A stretch of 60,812 nucleotides of DNA from Methanogenium cariaci JCM 10550 (GTDB lineage Archaea > Halobacteriota > Methanomicrobia > Methanomicrobiales > Methanomicrobiaceae): contig NZ_BBBG01000014.1 in NCBI RefSeq assembly GCF_001315945.1, forward strand, positions 1 to 60,812, in the 5' to 3' direction. The notes under the pieces were generated by a model that was not told where the DNA came from, did not search any database, and was given only the letters and a program-made list of their open reading frames with translations. The position numbers were made by a program, and so were the translations under genes. Shown piece by piece: positions 55,460 to 60,812 of the stretch (positions are counted from its first letter, which is position 1; every line of letters starts with the position of its first letter).

Positions 55460-56101
55460 CCGCTTCTCACCATCTTCCATACCGCGGGGGGGTGACGGAT
55501 TATTCGGATCACCGGCGGAACAAGCGAGAGGGGGGGTGAGCAATCCGTATGGCTCCTTCTGCCTCACCTTCGATCACGTGTTCATCAAATTCGGCCTGGG
55601 CGGCAAGGGATACTTTTCCTCCGGTCGCCATCAGCATGCCGCGTATGGCCATCAGAAAGCCAAAGACTTCCCCCCCGGTCAGGGCGGCATCACCCAGCCC
55701 GAACCTGAGGGTGGCCCGCAGGTGGTCGATTGCAATTTGGTGCAAAATCGGGCCGACCTGCGGCAGCACCGCATCCGCGATGCCGATGATATCGGGTGCC
55801 GGTTTCCCTTCCTCTTCTTTCTCCTCTTCCTCCGGGGGGGTTCTGTTGGAACGGTCTCGGGCAAAACCCGTGTGAATGTCCGTCCGAAAAGGGATACTTC
55901 AACGGTGGACTCATCCGGGACACGTGCATGCAAAGAGACGATTCCCCACTCTGCACAGAATCCGAAGAGGAGTGTCGGTCTGTTCTGGCAGAGTTCGGCC
56001 CGGCCGCTCAGGTTCACCGGCACCGCCCAGAGAATGATCAGCAGGGCTGCAATGAATACGATGACAAGCACCGCTGCAATGAGAAGAATCCCGTATATCA
56101 T
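55456..56101 (-). CDS. DUF2953 membrane-anchored protein (YtfI-like)
   Basis: About 212 residues: an N-terminal span (MIYGILLIAAVLVIVFIAAL), strands NLSGRAELCQNRPTLLFGFC, a basic stretch PPRRKRRKKRKG, then LHQIAIDHLRATLRFGLGDA and FGFLMAIRGMLMATGG, which follow the DUF2953 pattern, ending MVRSG at the TGA 55456. Breaks near 55767 and 55530. In Bacillus the DUF2953 gene ytfI precedes ytfJ; here the order on the minus strand is GerW then DUF2953. Confidence 0.7.
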
Positions 56102-56127
56102 AAAAAGAAGGATGGGGAATGTCCCGG

Positions 56128-56592
56128 TTATGCGGTCTTTGTCTCTTCCGGCACTTCAGCCGGGCCTTCGGGCACCACGGGTGTTTCCGGTTCGCTCTTT
56201 TTTGTCATCGCCTTCAGGGTCTCGGTCACCTGTGGCAGGACGTTCTCACCGATGGTGGCAATGGCCTCCGATATGGCGGTGTGTTTCTTGAGCGAGATCA
56301 CCTGCACGCTTTCGATTCCCGTCAGTTTCTTGTGCAGGATGATGAGTGCCACCGGGGAGACGCCACCCCCCCCGGCTCCGGCTCCGGCCCCCCCTTCGCC
56401 GCTGCCTTCGCCCTTCGTTGCATCTTTCCCGCTCCCTTTCATCATTCCACCGCCGAATCCGAACCCGAATGAGGCAATGGGGGGGATGATGACCTTGTCC
56501 CCTGCATCGATGGCATCGCCCATGATGGTATTGGCATTGATGAGACTGTCCAGTTCATCGGTTGCCAGTTTAAAGAAGTCTTCTCCTGACAT
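56128..56592 (-). CDS. GerW/YtfJ-family protein
   Basis: About 152 residues: FFKLATDELDSLINANTIMG, DKVIIPIASFGFGFGGGMMK (the family IIPxxxxxxGFGxGGG core, one Pro removed), a Gly/Glu-rich linker, then SPVALIILHKKLTGIESVQV and AISEAIATIGENVLPQVTET. This is the sporulation protein YtfJ/GerW family, also found in non-sporulating archaea. Start ATG at 56592; the gene lies 26 bases upstream of the DUF2953 gene on the same strand. Confidence 0.85.
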   Translation of the reverse strand: MSGEDFFKLATDELDSLINANTIMGDAIDAGDKVIIPPIASFGFGFGGGMMKGSGKDATKGEGSGEGGAGAGAGGGGVSPVALIILHKKLTGIESVQVISLKKHTAISEAIATIGENVLPQVTETLKAMTKKSEPETPVVPEGPAEVPEETKTA

Positions 56593-56723
56593 GTATATTA
56601 CCAGCCTTAGATATATTCGGGTAGGTGTTATAGTTTCCGCACCCCCGTATGTTGGGCGGCCGGTGCGGATCACGACAGATATATACCCTGCCGAAAATAC
56701 TCAACGTTCAGACCCCGGAGTGG

Positions 56724-57440
56724 ATGAACAATCGCAGCTGATCTCTATATTACCTTCTTTTTTGCCCTGATGGCCATGCTCAACCCCCCCCTGAATAAGA
56801 TCCCGGTATTCCTTGCGGAAACAAAGCAGTTCTCCCCCCCGAAACTGCGCCGGGGGGGCCTTGCGGTCACGCTCTCCGTTGCCGTCTTTGTGATGCTCGT
56901 CATATCATATTTTGCGGGCCGCTTCATCCTGCAGATATTCTCGATATCCCTGCCTGCCTTCCAGATCGCAGGGGGGGGCCTCGTGATCATCGTCTACGGT
57001 CTGCGGATGACACTGGAAAAAACGGTGATCCCGGATGTTGGGGGGGATGAAGAGGATGATGGGTTTTCCTATGATTTCGACGAGGCCGGTCGGCATCTCG
57101 GGGAAATCATCGTCCCCCCCTTGGGTGTGCCTCTCATCGTCGGACCGGGAACAATGACAACGGTGATTCTCTACTCCGATATCGTGACCGATTTTGGCGG
57201 CCTGATCTTCTTCCATCTGCTGATGCTGGTGGGAACCGTGATCACGGGAGTTGTCCTCCTCTTCTCCGATCCCATTCGGCAGCGCCTGGGCAAAAACGGC
57301 TGGAGATCATGACGCGTATCATGGGCCTTCTTCTGATTGCCATCGCCATTCAGTTTATCCTTGACGGCACCGGTGCTGCGGCAAGCACCTGGCTCTCTGC
57401 CGGTCTGTCATCCATTCTGAACGGGACAGTGCCTGCCTGA
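56724..57440 (+). CDS. MarC/UPF0056 family membrane protein
   Basis: About 238 residues and six predicted spans: LYITFFFALMAMLNPLNKIP after repair, RRGLAVTLSVAVFVMLVIS, ILQIFSISLPAFQIAGG, IIVPLGVPLIVGPGTMTTVI, IFFHLLMLVGTVITGVVLLF and MTRIMGLLLIAIAIQFILDG. NPxxxxP near the N terminus and the PLxxPxxxGPG block are family hallmarks. The first codons after the ATG at 56724 need a one-base repair to join the body. Extra Pro/Gly at tracts near 56784, 56836, 56970 and 57113; break near 57305. Transport function is unproven for the family. Confidence 0.85.
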
Positions 57441-57508
57441 ATGACTGTCCCATCCAAACCACATGATCTGCCGGATGAGCTGTTTCGGACCCGCAGTTTT
57501 TTCTGTGG

Positions 57509-58111
57509 TCAGAGGTTGTCAGGGTCCTGCAGGGCCGGGCAGAAGTTGCATATCGAGTGCCAGATCTCCTCTTCCTTGTCCCGGATGGCACAGTAATACT
57601 GACCATTCTTTTGGTGCACTGTGAACCCGCCGGGAAACGGTGTTCCCTCAGGGTGGCCGGGTTCATCGCAGACATACATCGCAAACGCGGAGAGCAGATA
57701 ATAAAAAAGCAGGTAAAACGGCACCATTGCCGCATTATCTCCGGGATAGGGTGCTTCCGGTTCGTTCCGGAGGCAGGCGTCCGGGATCATCCGGCAGTAG
57801 TTCACAAATGTTTCACGATCCGTAATGGGATCCCGCATTCGTGTCCACGCTCCCATCCGGTCGCATTTCAGGAGGTCATGATACCGCCCAAAGAACCATT
57901 TCTCCGCATACGGGCGGAACGCCTCGCGGTAGGGCAGGGGCAGGATATCAACCTCCTGTCTGACCCGTGCACCGATGACCATGAGGTCATAGTGGCCGAA
58001 CCGTTTCACCTCATGGGCAAGACATGCTCCCAGTTCTCCCTTTGTCTGTGCCGCCTCCATCACCGCTGCGATACGGCGAATCTCCGTCTCCGGAGAGGCG
58101 ACGGTGCGCAT
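57509..58111 (-). CDS. UPF0305/DUF2115 conserved methanogen protein
   Basis: 200 residues with intact frame: EAAQTKGELGACLAHEVKRF, YDLMVIGARVRQEVDILPLP, EKWFFGRYHDLLKCDRMGAW, FVNYCRMIPDACLRNEPEAP and YYCAIRDKEEEIWHSICNFC are the UPF0305 blocks. The family is largely confined to methanogens and has several conserved Cys, suggesting metal or cluster binding. The ATG shares a base with the stop of the upstream ACT-MBL gene (TGATG), indicating coupling. Confidence 0.88.
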   Translation of the reverse strand: MRTVASPETEIRRIAAVMEAAQTKGELGACLAHEVKRFGHYDLMVIGARVRQEVDILPLPYREAFRPYAEKWFFGRYHDLLKCDRMGAWTRMRDPITDRETFVNYCRMIPDACLRNEPEAPYPGDNAAMVPFYLLFYYLLSAFAMYVCDEPGHPEGTPFPGGFTVHQKNGQYYCAIRDKEEEIWHSICNFCPALQDPDNL

Positions 58112-59673
58112 CAGGGCTTCTCCTCTGGAACTTCCCTGCCTCCGGCATGGGTGTAGTGTTCGACCGTGCCGGTGACCACGAGCCTGCCGTCCCGGTATTC
58201 CGAAACCGCCCCCCCGTGCCCGCCAAAGATCGTGCAGGTCCGGTGCGTCTCCTCGGTAAACTCCTCTGCCAGCCCGGAGAGGGCATGGCGTTCGGTTCGT
58301 GCCAGCTCAGAATCCACGTTCACGGATGTGACGAGGTAGTCCGCATAGGAGTTGTAGCGCCGTCGTTCATCGGTAAGACTCTTAAAGTTCATGAGACTGT
58401 CTGCGGTGAAGAGGTATCCTTTCTCCGGGCAGTAGAGCACGAGTTCGCCCACCTGGTGGCCGCCGGGTGTCTCCAGCACCTCGAAGCGAGATCACCGATG
58501 ATCAGACGGCATACCACGGGGGGGAAGATGGAGCGTCTCTCTTCGGTTTCCGGTCTGATGAGATGGATATTCTCTTCTTTCGGGGGGTTCCACCGGGAGT
58601 AGAGGGCGATCATCGTGGTATAGATCTCCTCGATCACCTGATCCTCACTCCGGGATCCCCCCCATGCACGGTTACCGGTCCGGATGATCTCCCGTGTTGC
58701 CGGGTGCATCAGGCGGGCACATCAAAGAAACCGCCCGCTCCACAGTGATCCGCATCCCCCCCGTGGGAGGTGATGATCCGGGTCAGCCCTTCCGCGACCG
58801 GCAGATTGTATGTGGCAAAGAGTTGCATCACGTCCTGGTGATAGACGGCATAGCCCGTGTCCAGCATCTCAAACCCGTCCAGGGTCTGGAAAAGGTAGAT
58901 GTTTCCACCGCCGGGGAGCTGGATGGCATAGAGGGTCACCTCTTCCGAGAGGCTCAGTATCTGTACATCCGCATAGAACCCGTCTCCGCAGGTGGCCGCG
59001 ATGTATTCGCCCGCCTCCAGCACATTCCGGAACACCGCTTTTGGGTCTTCGCCCCCCCGTGCGGTCAGGTCCTGTGCGATGTGATTGATCTCACCGAGGA
59101 ACTGCAAAAGAAAGTCGTCGTCTTTGGTATCGATGAGGCTGCGCATCTTCTGGGCGAAGCGCAGGTAGAATACCGTGTCATCGAGGCTCTCCCCCCCGGT
59201 GCTGTCAAACTCCAGCACCTCGATCGGGTAGCGTGATTTGAGTGCATCGAGAAGCTCTTCGGCGGGGTCACTCTCGCGGACGCTCATGCTGATGGTGACC
59301 CGGTCCGGGTGAATGCCCGCGTCATCAAAGGTGATGGATGTGATCTGTGCCCCCCCGGCACCGGTGGTCATTGTCAGAAATTCATTGAGCGCTCCTGATT
59401 CATGTGGCAGATGGATGTGAATCTTCAGGGACGCAAAGGTCTCAAGGGTTGTCTGCAGATAGCCGATCTCTGCCAGTCCCCCCCGGCGGATACTCTCGTA
59501 CTCATCGGGGGGTGGCGGTCACTTCAAAGAAGGCGGTGTGGGGGGGTCGATACCGCGGTCAAAGTGGACCCGGTTGATATTGCCGTTATGCTCGGTGATG
59601 ATGGCAACACCACGCTGAAGGGCCCCCCGGTACGGGTGGGGGGGATGGTGGTGACAAATGCGTATCGGTTCAT
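58111..59673 (-). CDS. ACT-ACT-metallo-beta-lactamase fusion protein
   Basis: About 515 residues. After tract repair the first 170 residues look like two ACT modules: RGVAIITEHNGNINRVHFDR with FFEVTATPDEYESIRRGL, and ALNEFLTMTTGAG with TSITFDDAGIHPDRVTISMS. The remainder is MBL fold: YLFQTLDGFEMLDTGYAVYH, zinc motif ITSHGDADHCGAGGFF (HxDxDH), LETPGGHQVGELVLYCPEKG, LFTADSLMNFKSLTDERR and CTIFGGHGGAVSEYRDGR. ACT domains usually bind amino acids or other small ligands, so the hydrolase may be allosterically controlled. Breaks near 59635, 59560, 59505, 58660 and 58520. The start is the ATG at 59673; it overlaps UPF0305. Confidence 0.75.
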
Positions 59674-59711
59674 AGTTGTATTCCTGTTTTGTTGTTTATG
59701 TATCGGTATTT

Positions 59712-60454
59712 TCAGATGGGACGAAAGAGGATCATCGTCCAGCCGACAGCCTCCCGTCCGAAGAGGATGTATTCGTCCTGTATGGCCTCAAGATATCCGG
59801 ACAGTTCCGCTGATTCCGGGGGGGCGTCGGGGGGGTGTTCCCGCAGCCATGCAGCCGTGTGGGTCCAGATGCCGGACTCGTAACCGTCCCAGTCTGCCGG
59901 TGTTGCATGCCACAGCCACGTTGGCACGAAACCTGCCTCACGCCCGGCGGAGATCAGTTCGTAAAGGGTGCGCACCTCCGGCCATTCACGGGCAAACTCA
60001 GGGGGGGGTGCGTGACCCCTCCCAGACCCGGTCACCGAAGAGGAAGGAGCCATTTTCTCCGGCCAGTTCTGCACATCCACGGATGGCCTCATCAGGCCCG
60101 CCCCCCCAGCAGTCAACGGATCCAAGGGCGATGACAAGGTCTGCACCCTCCGGGAGAAGGGCTGTCGCCGCATCGCCGCAGGCAAACTCCAGACGATCTG
60201 AGAGATTTGCATCGGCAGCAGCAGCCGTGGCTGTCCGGCAGGCGTCCTCCCCGGATGTCGATGCCATATCCGGCACAGCCGTATGCCTCTGCAAGCAGGA
60301 TGAGTGCCGTCCCGTTGCCGGCCCCGGCATCGATGATGAGGCTCTCTTTTCCGATGCCTGCAGCCCGTCCTGCTTCAAGGATGGCGTTGTCTGTCACCGG
60401 GTTCATGTGCCGCAGACTGCCCTGTGTGATATGAATTAGTGTATGTTCGTTCAT
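59712..60454 (-). CDS. Class I SAM-dependent methyltransferase (frame-shifted)
   Basis: About 246 residues: LIHITQGSLRHMNPVTDNAI, motif I LIIDAGAGNGTALILLAEAY, motif II YGIDIR, then after a break near 60245 LEFACGDAATALLPEGADLV and ALGSVDCWGGPDEAIRGCAE, GSFLFGDRVWEGS and GWTMILFRPI. The Rossmann SAM-binding glycine motif is clear; the HITQGS N terminus recalls archaeal FkbM-unrelated small-molecule methyltransferases, but the substrate is unknown. It is 38 bases upstream of the ACT-MBL gene on the same strand. Confidence 0.82.
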
Positions 60455-60812
60455 GGGTATCGGTGGCCGCTCCCGGCCTTTAATGAAAGGTATGTCTGGT
60501 ATCTGAAAAAAGGGTTGCGAGGATGTGGGGGGGCTCTTCTCTCTCGTACTGATTTCATTCAGGGACAGCTACCCCGATGTCATGATTCCAGGGTGTCCGC
60601 GCGAAGAAAACGCTCATTGGTGTTATGCTTTCTTTCTGGGGGTAAAGAATCGTTATCTATGGTATTATCCGATATTTCGGCATATCTTGCTAATTCCGGC
60701 TGCTTATGTGGGTATTGCATAATTTCACCCGTTCAATGGATGTGTTTCTGGTAGTCTGTCCGGATTTACTTTATTTTCCAAAAATAGCCTGATATGTGCG
60801 TTTTTTAAAAAA
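60455..60812. other. Window-end region without recognised gene
   Basis: 358 bases after the methyltransferase start. Short plus-strand frames are present but lack family features, codon regularity and convincing starts; nothing else seen. Confidence 0.45.

Noticed and set aside
60443..60754. 103-residue plus-strand open frame at the window end
   Set aside because: Overlaps the methyltransferase start on the other strand, crosses a G tract and has no family features.

Overview
The window looks like chromosomal DNA of a methanogenic euryarchaeon, most likely of the order Methanomicrobiales. The pointers are a methanogen-type UPF0305/DUF2115 protein, archaeal-type riboflavin synthase (RibC), rubredoxin-fused archaeal glutamate synthase, archaeal CBS-PAS histidine kinases, DUF1805, DUF123, DUF2178/XRE pairs and iron-sulfur flavoproteins. 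No rRNA, tRNA or CRISPR array was seen.

The sequence has one overriding peculiarity. G or C tracts of seven or eight bases occur every few hundred bases, and most conserved genes are either frame-shifted at such a tract or carry an extra Gly or Pro inside an invariant motif. I read most of these as consensus errors (over-called G4-G6 runs, with some under-called G4/T4 runs), so genes are given as repaired loci spanning several reading-frame segments. Start and end positions are those of the repaired genes.

Layout. 0.2-8.4 kb: a bacterial-type tyrosine decarboxylase, an orphan Csx1-like CARF-HEPN RNase, DUF1805, RecQ, a NifX-like protein, thioredoxin and a flavodoxin-ferredoxin (EFR1) protein. 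8.6-24.0 kb: a defence island, all on the plus strand. hsdR is separated from hsdM-hsdS by a 9.7 kb A+T-rich seven-gene operon: UPF1-like SF1 helicase, Schlafen/AlbA_2 protein, PLD-like protein, DUF2997, DUF1257-like coiled coil, radical SAM activase and Ycf46-type AAA ATPase. This operon is the best candidate for an undescribed system. 24.0-25.0 kb is non-coding with TGCA-rich inverted repeats. 25.0-31.5 kb: an AddA/AddB-like helicase-nuclease pair on the minus strand.

31.6-46.8 kb is mostly metabolism and signalling: Fe-S flavoprotein, DUF123, two MBL-fold proteins, ThiC, rubredoxin-glutamate synthase, a CBS-PAS histidine kinase, a second sensor kinase with its response regulator, PurE, a class V aminotransferase overlapping ribC, and ribH overlapping an aspartate aminotransferase. 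46.8-50.1 kb: a metal/metalloid block in which two tandem CDF transporters are flanked by two ArsC/LMW-phosphatase-type proteins. 50.3-55.2 kb: a DUF2178-XRE regulator pair, a small membrane protein, and an operon with a Yip1 protein, a CARDB exported protein and a MacB/LolD-type ABC transporter. 55.2-60.5 kb: an archaeal pair resembling Bacillus ytfI-ytfJ (DUF2953 and GerW), MarC, UPF0305, an ACT-ACT-MBL fusion and a methyltransferase.

The translational coupling (ATGA, TGATG or TAATG overlaps) in the defence operon, addAB, ribC, ribH-aspC and ABC operons survives frame repair. This supports the repaired gene models.
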